From the NCBI RefSeq assembly GCF_030819175.1, contig NZ_JAUTBJ010000002.1:1684001-1748000 (forward strand): a DNA stretch of 64,000 nucleotides, in the 5' to 3' direction. This document shows, in pieces, positions 8,929 to 18,247 of the stretch. Below the pieces are notes generated by a model. It saw only the letters and a list, made by a program, of their open reading frames with translations, was not told where the DNA came from and ran no database searches. The position numbers and the translations under genes were made by a program. Source of the stretch: Sphingomonas sp. SORGH_AS_0879. Lineage in GTDB: Bacteria > Pseudomonadota > Alphaproteobacteria > Sphingomonadales > Sphingomonadaceae. Positions within the stretch are counted from its first letter, which is position 1, and every line of letters starts with the position of its first letter.

Positions 8929-10076
8929 CCCGCTTCCGCTTCATCAATGGTCATGTCGCGACGGCGGACGGTGTCCTGCCGGGCGCGGAGATCGTCGTGC
9001 AGGGCGACCGGATCGCGTCGATCGGCGCGGTGGAGGGCGTTGGTCAGAATGGGGGCGACACGATCGACCTGAACGGCGGCTGGGTCGTGCCCGGCTATAT
9101 CGACACGCAGGTCAATGGCGGCGGCGGTGTGCTGTTCAACGATCGCCTCGACGTGGACGGCATCGCGACCATGGCGGCGGCCCATGCCGCCTATGGCACG
9201 ACAGCGATGCTGCCGACCCTGGTCAGCGAAACGCCCGACAAGATCGCCCGCGCCCTCGACGCCATCGATGAAGCGATCGCGGCCGGAGTGCCCGGCATCG
9301 TCGGCATCCATGTCGAGGGGCCAGTGCTCAACCCGGCGCGGAAAGGTATCCACGACCCGACGCGCTTCCGCGATCTGGACGACGATATGGTCGCCGTCCT
9401 GACCCGCCCGCGCCGTGGCAAGGTCATGCTGACCATCGCGCCCGAACGGGTGCCGGTCGCCACGATCGAGCGGCTGGTCGCGGCGGGCGTGCTGGTCAGC
9501 GCGGGGCATAGCGAGGCGAGCTATGAGCAGGCGATGGCGGCGTTCGATGTCGGCCTGTCGGGCATCACGCATCTCTACAACGCCATGCCCGCGATGCAGC
9601 AGCGTGTGCCGGGGCTGGCGGGCGCGACGCTCGACGATCCGCGCCCTTATTCGGGCCTCATAATCGACGGCTTCCACGTCTCCGCGCCGATGCTGCGGCT
9701 GGCGTTGAAGGCGCGGCCCTTCGACAAGCTGATGCTGGTCACCGATGCGATGTCGTCGGTGGGCGCGGTCCAGAAGGACTTCGTGCTGCACGGACGGCAT
9801 ATCGATGTGTCGGGCGGCAAGTGCGCCTATGCCGACGGCACGCTGGCGGGTTCGGACCTCGACATGGGCTCGGCGGTCGCCAATGCGGTCGAGCAGTTGC
9901 GCATCACCGTCGATCGGGCCGCCGCGATGGCCGCGACCAATCCGGCGGCGTTCCTGGGCCTCAGCCATGAGCGTGGTTCGCTCGCCCCCGGCCTGCGCGC
10001 CGATTGGGTGGTGCTCGACGCCGTATTGAAGCCGGTCGAGACCCGTATCGCCAAGCCAGAGAGGATTGCGGCATGA
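8925..10076 (+). CDS. nagA: N-acetylglucosamine-6-phosphate deacetylase
   Basis: The product is 383 residues of the amidohydrolase superfamily. Conserved elements are DTQVNGGGG after the first strand, GIHVEGPVLNPARKG with the metal-binding Glu, SAGHSEASYEQ and GITHLYNAM with the metal His residues, and LVTDAMSSVG with the catalytic Asp. It removes acetate from GlcNAc6P to give GlcN6P for the upstream deaminase. It overlaps its neighbours by ATGA junctions on both sides, which supports translational coupling. Confidence 0.95.
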   Translation: MTRFRFINGHVATADGVLPGAEIVVQGDRIASIGAVEGVGQNGGDTIDLNGGWVVPGYIDTQVNGGGGVLFNDRLDVDGIATMAAAHAAYGTTAMLPTLVSETPDKIARALDAIDEAIAAGVPGIVGIHVEGPVLNPARKGIHDPTRFRDLDDDMVAVLTRPRRGKVMLTIAPERVPVATIERLVAAGVLVSAGHSEASYEQAMAAFDVGLSGITHLYNAMPAMQQRVPGLAGATLDDPRPYSGLIIDGFHVSAPMLRLALKARPFDKLMLVTDAMSSVGAVQKDFVLHGRHIDVSGGKCAYADGTLAGSDLDMGSAVANAVEQLRITVDRAAAMAATNPAAFLGLSHERGSLAPGLRADWVVLDAVLKPVETRIAKPERIAA

Positions 10077-12979
10077 CCGTCGCGCGCCGCGAACTGCTGC
10101 TGGGCAGCGCCGTCGTGGGACTGGTCGGGGGGATCGCCCCCATGCCCGTCTTCGCCGCACGGCGCCGCCCGGCGGAGGGGGCCGGCGCGCTTCCCATGCC
10201 CGAACCGGTCGACACGCTTCCCGCCGCCCTGCCGGTGCAGGACGCGGCGCGCGTGCTGATGGATCGCGGATGGATGTTCCATGAGGGCGATGTCGACCCT
10301 GCGCCGCTGGAAACGCATGACGCGACCTATGCCTCGGTCAAGGCGGGCAATGCGCGCGGCGCGGCGGCGGTCGATTTTGACGACAGCGACTGGCAGTCGG
10401 TCGACCTGCCGCACGACTGGGCCTCGTTCCAGCCCTTCGAGAAGACCGCCAATGTCGCGCAAGGCTATCGCGCGCGCGGGATCGGCTGGTATCGCCGCAC
10501 CTTCCGGCTGGACCCCGCGCTTCGCGGTCGCCGGATCGAGCTGGAGTTCGGCGGCGTCGCGACCAACGCCACTGTTTGGGTCAATGGCAGCGTCGTCTCG
10601 CACAATTTCTCGGGCTATAGCGCGATCCGCATCGACCTGACCCCCTTCGCGCGGTTCGGGGACGAGGCCAATGTCGTCGCGGTCCGCGTCGATGCCAACG
10701 CCATGGAGGGCTGGTGGTATGAGGGCGCCGGGCTCTACCGCCATGTCTGGCTGGGCGATTATGCGGCCGTCTCGATCGCCACGGACGGCGTGCATGGCGA
10801 TCCCCGCCGCCGCGCCGATGGCGGCTGGCATGTCCCCGTCACCATGACGCTGACCAGCATCGCCCCTACGGAAACCCCGGTCACGGTCGAGGCACGGCTG
10901 CTGGATCCGCAGGGCCGCGTGGTCGCCACCGGCCAGGCGCAGGCGAGCGTGCCGTCGCTGGACGAAGGGACGGCGACGCTGGACCTGCCGGTCAGCGACC
11001 CGACGCTCTGGTCGATCGAGCGCCCGACGCTCTACACCCTGCATGTCCGGCTGCTCCGCGACGGGCAGTTGGCCGATGAGCGCCGCGTGCCGATCGGCTT
11101 CCGCACCATCCGCTTCGATGCGGACAAGGGCTTTTTCCTCAACGAAAAGCCGGTCAAGCTGAAGGGCGTCTGCCTGCATCAGGATCATGCGGGCGTGGGC
11201 ACCGCGATCCCCGATGCGCTGATCGGCTGGCGGTTGGAGCGGTTGAAGGCGATGGGCTGCAACGCGGTCCGCTCCAGCCACAACGCGCCGACGCCCGAGC
11301 TTCTCGACTGGTGCGACCGGCTGGGTCTGGTCGTGATGGACGAGAACCGCCAGTTCAACCCCGCGCCCGAATATCGCGCGCAACTGGAATGGCTGGTCCG
11401 CCGCGACCGCAATCATCCCAGCGTCATCCTGTGGTCGGTCTTCAACGAAGAACCGATGCAGGGCACGCCGTCGGGCGTCGAGATGGTCAAGCGGATGGCG
11501 CACTGGGTCCGCGCGCTGGACGACAGCCGACCGGTGACCGCGGCGATGAACGGTGCCTTCTTCAACCCGATCAACGTCGCGCAGGTCGTCGATGTGACCG
11601 GGTTCAATTACTATCAGGGCGATTACGACCGCTATCATCAGCTCAATCCGACCAAGCCGATGACCAGCTCGGAGGACACCAGCGCGTTCATGACGCGCGG
11701 TGCTTTCGAGAGCGACCCCGCGCGCCACATCGCCTCCAGCTATGACGACGAGGCGGCGAGCTGGGGCGCGACCCACCGTGTCGCGTGGAAGAAGATCGCC
11801 GACCGGCCCTATGTCGCGGGCGGGTTCGTGTGGACCGGCTTCGACTATCATGGCGAGCCGACGCCCTATGAATGGCCGACCATCGCCAGCTTCTTCGGCA
11901 TCATGGATCTGTGCGGCTTCCCCAAGACCGCATTCGACATCCACCGCGCCGCCTGGGTCGATGACGAGGCCGTCGTTGCGATCGCGCCGCACTGGACCTG
12001 GCCGGGGCGCGAGGGCAAGCCGACCAAGGTCATGGTCCTGTCCAATGCCGAGCGCGTCGTCCTTCGCCTGAACGGCAAGACGATGGGCGAGGCGGCGGTC
12101 GACCGGCTGATGGGCAATGAATGGACCGTGCCGTACGCGCCGGGCCGGATCGAGGCTATCGCCTATCGCGGCGGGCGCGAGGTGGCACGCGCCGCGCATG
12201 AGACCACCGGCGCGCCGGTCGCGCTCCGCCTGACCCCGGCGCGCACCGTGATGGCGGGCGATACCGAAGATGCGCAGGCGATCACCATCGACGCGGTCGA
12301 TGCCAAGGGGCGTCACGTTCCGACCGCCAATCTGATGACCCGCTTCACGATCGAGGGCGGGGCGATCATCGGCGTAGGCAATGGCGATCCCAACAGCCAC
12401 GAATCCGAAAAGGGCAACCAGCGCTCGCTGTTCAACGGTCTGGCGCAGATGATCGTGCGGCCCGATACCGGGCGCGGGCGGATCACGATCCGGGCGACGG
12501 CGGACGGGTTGAAGCCGGCCACCCTGCGGCTCGACCGGCTGGGCGTGGTCCCGCGCGCGCAGGTGCCGGTGGCGGCGGGCGACATGGACTTGCGCGACTG
12601 GCGGCGGTCGGAGCGGCAGGATACCAAGCCCTCGCCCGATTTCGCGCCCGCCTCGAACGACAATAACGGCTGGGCCTTTGTCCGGGCGGGCACGCCGACC
12701 CCGGCGGAGGCGGCGGGATATCGCGTCTATCGCACCGTGATGACGCCGCGTCATGCGGTGGCGGCGCGGGGCGGGGAGATCCGCTTCGCCTCGGTCGGCG
12801 GCATGGCCAGCCTGTGGGTCGATGGGAAGATGGTCGCGGAGAAGCGCGATCCTCAGCCCGGCCCGCTCGTCGCGCCGCTGGCACCGGGCGTGGGCAAGCG
12901 GACGATCGTCCTGATCGTCGCGGGGCTGGGCAATATCGAGAGCGGCCTGCTGGGCCGGGTGTCGGTGCGCGACCGCTGA
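10073..12979 (+). CDS. Tat-exported glycoside hydrolase family 2 enzyme
   Basis: The product is 968 residues from ATG 10073, inside the nagA stop (ATGA). The start MTVARRELLLGSAVVGLVGG is a twin-arginine-like leader although the RR is followed by E, so Tat export is likely but not certain. The GH2 sugar-binding, immunoglobulin-like and TIM-barrel domains follow. E459 in VFNEEP fits the acid/base and E534 in TSSEDTSA fits the nucleophile. The C-terminal third holds further beta-sandwich domains. GH2 includes beta-galactosidases, mannosidases and exo-glucosaminidases. Its position inside a GlcNAc operon suggests it frees GlcNAc or galactose from a GlcNAc-containing oligosaccharide in the periplasm. 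Confidence 0.88.
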   Translation: MTVARRELLLGSAVVGLVGGIAPMPVFAARRRPAEGAGALPMPEPVDTLPAALPVQDAARVLMDRGWMFHEGDVDPAPLETHDATYASVKAGNARGAAAVDFDDSDWQSVDLPHDWASFQPFEKTANVAQGYRARGIGWYRRTFRLDPALRGRRIELEFGGVATNATVWVNGSVVSHNFSGYSAIRIDLTPFARFGDEANVVAVRVDANAMEGWWYEGAGLYRHVWLGDYAAVSIATDGVHGDPRRRADGGWHVPVTMTLTSIAPTETPVTVEARLLDPQGRVVATGQAQASVPSLDEGTATLDLPVSDPTLWSIERPTLYTLHVRLLRDGQLADERRVPIGFRTIRFDADKGFFLNEKPVKLKGVCLHQDHAGVGTAIPDALIGWRLERLKAMGCNAVRSSHNAPTPELLDWCDRLGLVVMDENRQFNPAPEYRAQLEWLVRRDRNHPSVILWSVFNEEPMQGTPSGVEMVKRMAHWVRALDDSRPVTAAMNGAFFNPINVAQVVDVTGFNYYQGDYDRYHQLNPTKPMTSSEDTSAFMTRGAFESDPARHIASSYDDEAASWGATHRVAWKKIADRPYVAGGFVWTGFDYHGEPTPYEWPTIASFFGIMDLCGFPKTAFDIHRAAWVDDEAVVAIAPHWTWPGREGKPTKVMVLSNAERVVLRLNGKTMGEAAVDRLMGNEWTVPYAPGRIEAIAYRGGREVARAAHETTGAPVALRLTPARTVMAGDTEDAQAITIDAVDAKGRHVPTANLMTRFTIEGGAIIGVGNGDPNSHESEKGNQRSLFNGLAQMIVRPDTGRGRITIRATADGLKPATLRLDRLGVVPRAQVPVAAGDMDLRDWRRSERQDTKPSPDFAPASNDNNGWAFVRAGTPTPAEAAGYRVYRTVMTPRHAVAARGGEIRFASVGGMASLWVDGKMVAEKRDPQPGPLVAPLAPGVGKRTIVLIVAGLGNIESGLLGRVSVRDR

Positions 12980-13032
12980 CCGGCGGGGCCTGCTCAACCG
13001 ACAAAGGAAGCGATTTGGCGAAAGTGACTGCA

Positions 13033-15483
13033 ATGAGTGACCTGACCGTTTTTGCCCCTCTGGCGGGTTGGGTGACGCCGCTGGCGGACGTGCCGGACGC
13101 GGTTTTCGCCGAGAAGATGCTGGGCGATGGCATCGCGATCGACCCGGTGAACGACATGCTCTGCGCCCCTTGCGACGCGGTCGTCCTGACCGTGCACGAG
13201 GCGGGGCACGCGGTCACTCTGCGCAGCACCGATGGCTATGAGTTGATCTGCCATATCGGCATCGACACCGTGTCGCTGGGCGGCCAGGGGCTGACCCCGC
13301 AGGTGCAGGCGGGGGCGAAGGTGCTGGCGGGGCAGCCGCTGATCCGTTTCGACCTCGACCATCTGGTGCGCAATGCGCCCGCCGTGGTGACGCCGATCAT
13401 CGTCGCCGACGCCACCCTCTATGGTGTCGAGTTGATCGCCAAGGGGCTGGTCGCGGTCGGCGATCCGCTGTTGCGCGTCGTGCCGCTCGCGGGTGAGGCC
13501 GTTGAAAGCGTCGCCGGTGGCGAGACGCTGGTGCAGGAAACGGTCGTCGCACTGTCGCACGGTCTCCACGCCCGCCCCGCTGCGCGACTGGTCGAGGCGG
13601 TGCGGCGGCATGAGGCGAAGGTCACGCTCTATCACGGCGATCGCCATGCCTCGGCTTTAAGCGCGGTCGGATTGTTGGGGCTGGGCCTGGGCCATGGCGC
13701 GACGGTTCGGATCGAGGCGAGCGGCGCGCAGGCCGCCGCCGCGCTGGCCGATGTCATCACGTTCCTGAAGGACGCCACGGTGGAGGAGACGCCGGTCGAG
13801 GCCCCGGAGCCCGCCCGTGCCGAAGGGCCGGGGCTGGGCGGCGTGCCCGCCGCACCGGGGCTGGCGGTAGGGCCGATCCACCGGCTGACCCGTGCGGCCA
13901 TCCCGGTCGAGACGGTCGCCGGATCGGCGGACGAAGAAACCACGAAGCTGAACGATGCGCTGGCCCGCGTCCGCGAAGGGCTGGAGCAGGCCGCCACCGC
14001 CGGTGGCGCGCGCGGTGGGGTGATGGCCGCGCATGGCGCGATGCTGTCCGACCCGACGCTCAGCGAGGCGGCATTGACGGCAATCGGCCGGGGCCTGAGC
14101 GCGGGCGTGGCGTGGCAGGAGGCGATCGCCGAACAGGTCGCGATCCTTCTGTCGAGCGGCGACCGACGTATCGCCGAGCGTGCCGACGATCTGCGCGATC
14201 TGGAACGTCATGTCCTGGCCGCCCTTGCCGGATTGCCGATCGAGGGGCCCAGCGTCCCCGCCGGGGCGATCCTGGTCGCCGAAGACCTGCTGCCCAGCCA
14301 GGTCGCCGCGCTCGACGCCGCCAGCGTTGCGGGCATCGCCTTGGTCCGGGGCGGCCCGACCTCGCACGCCGCCATATTGGCGGCGGGCATGGGACTGCCG
14401 ATGGCGGTGGCGTTCGGCGATCCGCTGGCTGCGCTGGAGGATGGCCGCGACATCATCCTCGACGCCGATCGCGGTCTGATCGATCCCGACGCGGATGCGG
14501 AGGCGCAAGCGGACGCGCGCGATACCATCGCCCGTCGCAAGGCCGAGATGGAGGCCGCCCGCGCTGCGCAAGGTCCTTGCCGCACGCTCGACGGCACCCG
14601 GATCGAGATGTTCGCCAATCTGGGCTCGGTCGCCGATGCCGAGGTGGCGGTGCGGGAAGGTGCCGAGGGCTGTGGCCTGTTGCGCACCGAATTTCTGTTC
14701 CTGGACCGCGCCACCGCGCCGACCCGCGAGGAACAGGCCAGGGATTATCAGGCGATCGCCGATGCGCTGGGCGACCGGCCGATGATCGTCCGGCTGCTCG
14801 ACGTCGGCGGAGACAAGCCCGCGCCCTATATGGACCTGCCCGTCGAGGAGAATCCGGCGCTGGGCCTGCGCGGTATTCGTGTGTCGCTGGCCGATCCGCA
14901 ATTGCTGGAGGATCAGGTCGGGGCGATCCTGTCGGTCCGCCAGCCATGCCGGATCATGGCGCCGATGGTCGCCAGCCTGTCAGAACTGGAGGCGGTCCGT
15001 GCGGTCGTCGAGCGGCAGGGCGGAAAGGCCGAGGTCGGCGTGATGATCGAAACGCCCGCCGCCGCGATCTCCGCCGATATCCTGGCGCGCAAGGCGGACT
15101 TCTTCTCGATCGGGACCAACGACCTGACCCAATACACCCTCGCCATGGATCGCGGTAACGCGGCGGTGGCGGCCGGGGTCGATGGCCTTCATCCGGCGGT
15201 GCTGCGGCTGATCGGCGCGACCTGCGACGGCGCGGCGCGAAACGATACGCCGGTGGGGGTGTGCGGCTCGCTGGCGGCCGACCGGCTGGCGGTGCCGATC
15301 CTGCTGGGGCTGGGCGTGACCGAATTGTCGGTGCCGCCGGCGCGCGTCGCCGCGATCAAGGCGCTGGTCGGCAAGCTCGACCTCGCCCGTTGCCGCGCGG
15401 CGGCGATGCAGGCGCTGGCGCTGCCTTCCGCCCCGGCGGTGCGCGCGCATGTCACCAAGATGCTTCAGGAGATCGGCGCATGA
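13033..15483 (+). CDS. Fused PTS protein EIIA(Glc)-HPr-EI
   Basis: The product is 816 residues with three PTS modules in one chain. EIIA(Glc-type) covers about residues 1-150, with active His74 in ICHIGIDT and His60 as partner. HPr covers about 170-250, with phospho-His179 in SHGLHARPAARL. Enzyme I covers about 268-816, with phospho-His445 in GGPTSHAAILAAG and a C-terminal PEP-binding barrel (DFFSIGTNDLTQYT). It passes phosphate from PEP to the EIICB encoded next, so the operon carries its own complete phosphorelay. ATG 13033 gives the family length; TTG 13015, behind AAAGGAAG, is also possible and would add six residues. Confidence 0.95.
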   Translation: MSDLTVFAPLAGWVTPLADVPDAVFAEKMLGDGIAIDPVNDMLCAPCDAVVLTVHEAGHAVTLRSTDGYELICHIGIDTVSLGGQGLTPQVQAGAKVLAGQPLIRFDLDHLVRNAPAVVTPIIVADATLYGVELIAKGLVAVGDPLLRVVPLAGEAVESVAGGETLVQETVVALSHGLHARPAARLVEAVRRHEAKVTLYHGDRHASALSAVGLLGLGLGHGATVRIEASGAQAAAALADVITFLKDATVEETPVEAPEPARAEGPGLGGVPAAPGLAVGPIHRLTRAAIPVETVAGSADEETTKLNDALARVREGLEQAATAGGARGGVMAAHGAMLSDPTLSEAALTAIGRGLSAGVAWQEAIAEQVAILLSSGDRRIAERADDLRDLERHVLAALAGLPIEGPSVPAGAILVAEDLLPSQVAALDAASVAGIALVRGGPTSHAAILAAGMGLPMAVAFGDPLAALEDGRDIILDADRGLIDPDADAEAQADARDTIARRKAEMEAARAAQGPCRTLDGTRIEMFANLGSVADAEVAVREGAEGCGLLRTEFLFLDRATAPTREEQARDYQAIADALGDRPMIVRLLDVGGDKPAPYMDLPVEENPALGLRGIRVSLADPQLLEDQVGAILSVRQPCRIMAPMVASLSELEAVRAVVERQGGKAEVGVMIETPAAAISADILARKADFFSIGTNDLTQYTLAMDRGNAAVAAGVDGLHPAVLRLIGATCDGAARNDTPVGVCGSLAADRLAVPILLGLGVTELSVPPARVAAIKALVGKLDLARCRAAAMQALALPSAPAVRAHVTKMLQEIGA

Positions 15484-17207
15484 GCTCGCCCATGGCCTCG
15501 CTTCAATCGCTCGGTCGGGCGCTGATGCTGCCCATCGCGGTCCTGCCGGTGGCGGGGTTGCTGCTCCGGCTGGGGCAGCCCGACCTGTTGAACATCGCCT
15601 TCATGGCCAATGCCGGCAATGCGATCTTCGACAATCTCGGCCTGTTGTTCGCGGTCGGCGTCGCCACCGCCTTTGCCCGCGACGGCAATGGCGCGGCGGC
15701 GCTGGCGGGGATCACCTGCTACCTCGTCACCATCAAGGGTGCCGAGACGCTGGTCGTACCGCCGCCCGGCACCGGCGCAGGGCTGGCCAAGGATATCGCC
15801 GCGACGATCGATGCCGCATGGCGGACCAAGGCGGTTCACAAATTCGATGTGCCGGTCGGTATCGTCGGAGGGTTGATCGGCGGCGGCTTCTATAATCGTT
15901 TCGCCACGATCAAGATGCCGGAATATCTGGCCTTCTTTGGCGGTCGGCGGTTCGTGCCGATCATCTCGGGGATTGCGGGCCTTGCGCTGGCGGGTCTGCT
16001 GGGCGTGGCGTTCGGGCCGGTCAATGCCGGGATCGATGGCCTCAGCCAGGGCGTGGTGCAGGCCGGTGGCCTGGGGCTCTTCGCCTTCGGCGTGCTCAAC
16101 CGGTTGCTGATCGTCACCGGTCTCCATCACATTCTGAACACCGTGGCCTATTTCGTGGTCGGTGACTTCCACGGCAAGACCGGCGACCTGAACCGCTTCT
16201 TCGCGGGCGACCCGACGGCGGGGGCCTTCATGAGCGGTTTCTTCCCGGTCATGATGTTCGGCCTGCCCGCCGCCTGCCTCGCCATGTATCACGAGGCGCT
16301 GCCGGAACGGAAAAAGGCGGTCGGCGGGATGCTGTTCAGCCTGGCGCTGATGTCGTTCCTGACCGGCGTGACCGAGCCGATCGAGTTCAGCTTCATGTTC
16401 CTGGCGCCCGTCCTCTACGCCTTTCACGCCGTCCTGACCGGCCTGTCGGAAGCGCTGATGAACGCGCTGGGCGTGCGGCTGGGCTATGGCTTTTCGGCCG
16501 GGCTGTTCGACTATGTGCTGAACTTCGGACAGGCGACCAAGCCGTTGCTGCTGATCCCTGTCGGAGTGGCCTATGCGCTGATCTATTATGCCGTGTTCCG
16601 CTTCGCCATCCGCCGCTGGAACCTCCAGACGCCGGGCCGCGATGTCGAAGCGGTGACCGAAGGCGATACCGCGAACGAGGCCGGGTCTGCGGTCGAGGGC
16701 GGGCGAGGCGCGTCCTTCGTCGCCGCGATGGGGGGCAGTGCCAATCTGACCGAGGTTGCCGCCTGCACCACGCGCCTGCGCCTGATCGTGGCCGATCCGG
16801 CTCAGGTCGACGAGCCCGGATTGAAGCGACTGGGCGCGCGTGGCATATTGCGGCCCTCTGCGAACGGGGTGCAGGTTGTGCTGGGTCCGGTGGCCGATAC
16901 GGTTGCGATGGAGATGCGAGCGGCGATGGAGGCGGGGCCGATCGCGGCCTCGGCGGCACGCGTAACCGCTACGCCGATTGCGGCCGACCCGGTAGTATCC
17001 GCCCCCGTGGCCGCAAAGGCGGAAACCCTGCCCGATGCGCTGGCGCGCGTCGTGGGCGGTTCGGACAACATTCTGTCGGTCACCCGATATGCCGGGCGTT
17101 GGCGCGTCGAACTGAAGGACGATGCCAAGGTCGCGGTCGAGCTTCCGTCATCGGCTCGGGGGCTGGCGCGCGTCGGGCTGAACGTCGTCCATCTGCTCGA
17201 CGGTTAA
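15480..17207 (+). CDS. nagE: GlcNAc-type PTS EIICB with a second, Cys-less EIIB-like domain
   Basis: The product is 575 residues from ATG 15480 overlapping the previous stop. Residues 1-380 are the EIIC membrane domain (TM segments from residue 12, FFGGRRFVPIISG at 152-164, GVTEPIEFSFMFLAP at 296-310). Residues about 413-485 are EIIB with phospho-Cys429 in VAACTTRLRLIV. A linker rich in Ala and Pro leads to residues 518-575, which resemble EIIB again (GGSDNILSVT) but have Tyr537 at the Cys position. It imports and phosphorylates GlcNAc, or possibly glucose. GlcNAc specificity follows from the adjacent nagA and deaminase. Confidence 0.9.
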   Translation: MSSPMASLQSLGRALMLPIAVLPVAGLLLRLGQPDLLNIAFMANAGNAIFDNLGLLFAVGVATAFARDGNGAAALAGITCYLVTIKGAETLVVPPPGTGAGLAKDIAATIDAAWRTKAVHKFDVPVGIVGGLIGGGFYNRFATIKMPEYLAFFGGRRFVPIISGIAGLALAGLLGVAFGPVNAGIDGLSQGVVQAGGLGLFAFGVLNRLLIVTGLHHILNTVAYFVVGDFHGKTGDLNRFFAGDPTAGAFMSGFFPVMMFGLPAACLAMYHEALPERKKAVGGMLFSLALMSFLTGVTEPIEFSFMFLAPVLYAFHAVLTGLSEALMNALGVRLGYGFSAGLFDYVLNFGQATKPLLLIPVGVAYALIYYAVFRFAIRRWNLQTPGRDVEAVTEGDTANEAGSAVEGGRGASFVAAMGGSANLTEVAACTTRLRLIVADPAQVDEPGLKRLGARGILRPSANGVQVVLGPVADTVAMEMRAAMEAGPIAASAARVTATPIAADPVVSAPVAAKAETLPDALARVVGGSDNILSVTRYAGRWRVELKDDAKVAVELPSSARGLARVGLNVVHLLDG

Positions 17208-17333
17208 ACTAGGTTGGATTTAAGTTTCTGATATTGCCGCCCATTGGGCAATCGGAGTAGGCGTTGCGGAACGTTGCATGGAGCGATTCCGACCGGGCGG
17301 TACTGGGATCGCGATGGAGATTCCTGATTGATT

Positions 17334-18113
17334 ATGGATAGGGTTGCCAACGTTGACGACAAGCGCCTCTACCGAGCGCCGGCGTTGGAAAAGGGGCTGG
17401 ACATACTCGAACTGCTGTCGGCCGAGGAAAGCCCCCTGACGGTGAGCGCCATCGTCAACCGGCTGGGACGCTCGACGGGCGAGTTGTTCCGGATGATCCA
17501 GGTGCTCGAACATCGCGGTTACGTGACGCAGGGTCCCGATGGCTATGTCATCACCTCGCGCCTGTTCCATCTGGGTCTGAAGCGGCCGCCGGTCCGTAGC
17601 CTGATGGAGCAGGCGCTGCCCGAGATGCGGCTGCTGTCGGATCGGATCGGCCAATCCTGTTATCTCGCCATCGCATCGGGTGCCGCTTCGTCGGTTATCG
17701 CGCGCATGGAGGCGGACACCACGGTCGGTTTCTCGGTGCGCGTCGGCTATCGCCGTCCCATGCATGAAACGCCGTCGGGCATCTTGCTCTATGCGTGCCA
17801 GCCGGAGGCGATCCGTCGGGAGTGGGAGGCGATGTTCGATCCGCCATTGTCCGAACAGGCACTGAGCGAATTGCGGGTCGAGGCGGATGCGATGCGGGCA
17901 CAGGGTTTCGCCCAGGCGGAAAGCGTCGAACTGCTCGGCATGGTCGAACTGGCCGCGCCGATCATGCGCGGGTCGCGCGCTTGCGCGGTGTTGACCGTCC
18001 CGTTCGTCCGCATCATCGACGCGGTCGCCGGCGAGGATGAGGTTCTGGCCGAACTTTGCGATGCGGCGAAGCAGGTGTCGGAACAACTGATCGGCGGCGA
18101 CCTGCGGGTCTGA
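17334..18113 (+). CDS. IclR-family transcriptional regulator
   Basis: The product is 259 residues from ATG 17334 (a TTG at 17328 is in frame). A winged helix-turn-helix spans about residues 14-75 (ALEKGLDILELLS, TVSAIVNRLGRSTGELFRMIQVLE). The IclR ligand domain follows, including MHETPSGILLYA and GFAQAESVELLGMVELAAPI. It begins 126 bases after nagE on the same strand with no overlap, so it may have its own promoter. Ligand and targets are unknown; nearby sugar genes make carbohydrate control plausible. Confidence 0.88.
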   Translation: MDRVANVDDKRLYRAPALEKGLDILELLSAEESPLTVSAIVNRLGRSTGELFRMIQVLEHRGYVTQGPDGYVITSRLFHLGLKRPPVRSLMEQALPEMRLLSDRIGQSCYLAIASGAASSVIARMEADTTVGFSVRVGYRRPMHETPSGILLYACQPEAIRREWEAMFDPPLSEQALSELRVEADAMRAQGFAQAESVELLGMVELAAPIMRGSRACAVLTVPFVRIIDAVAGEDEVLAELCDAAKQVSEQLIGGDLRV

Positions 18114-18247
18114 TCGCCGCTTGTCGCGATCCCGCTTCGCGGCGATAGAGCCCTTTGCCCGATGAACAAATCCGGCGGCCCGGACTTTACCGTCCGACCG
18201 CCGGATCGCCATGTGCGGTCGGTGCGGAAGCGACAGGGGGTTCGTGC

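Noticed and set aside
9827..13033. long leftward open frame (about 1068 codons) opposite nagA and GH2
   Set aside because: Antisense to well-supported genes, low-complexity Arg/Asp/His content and no family signature.
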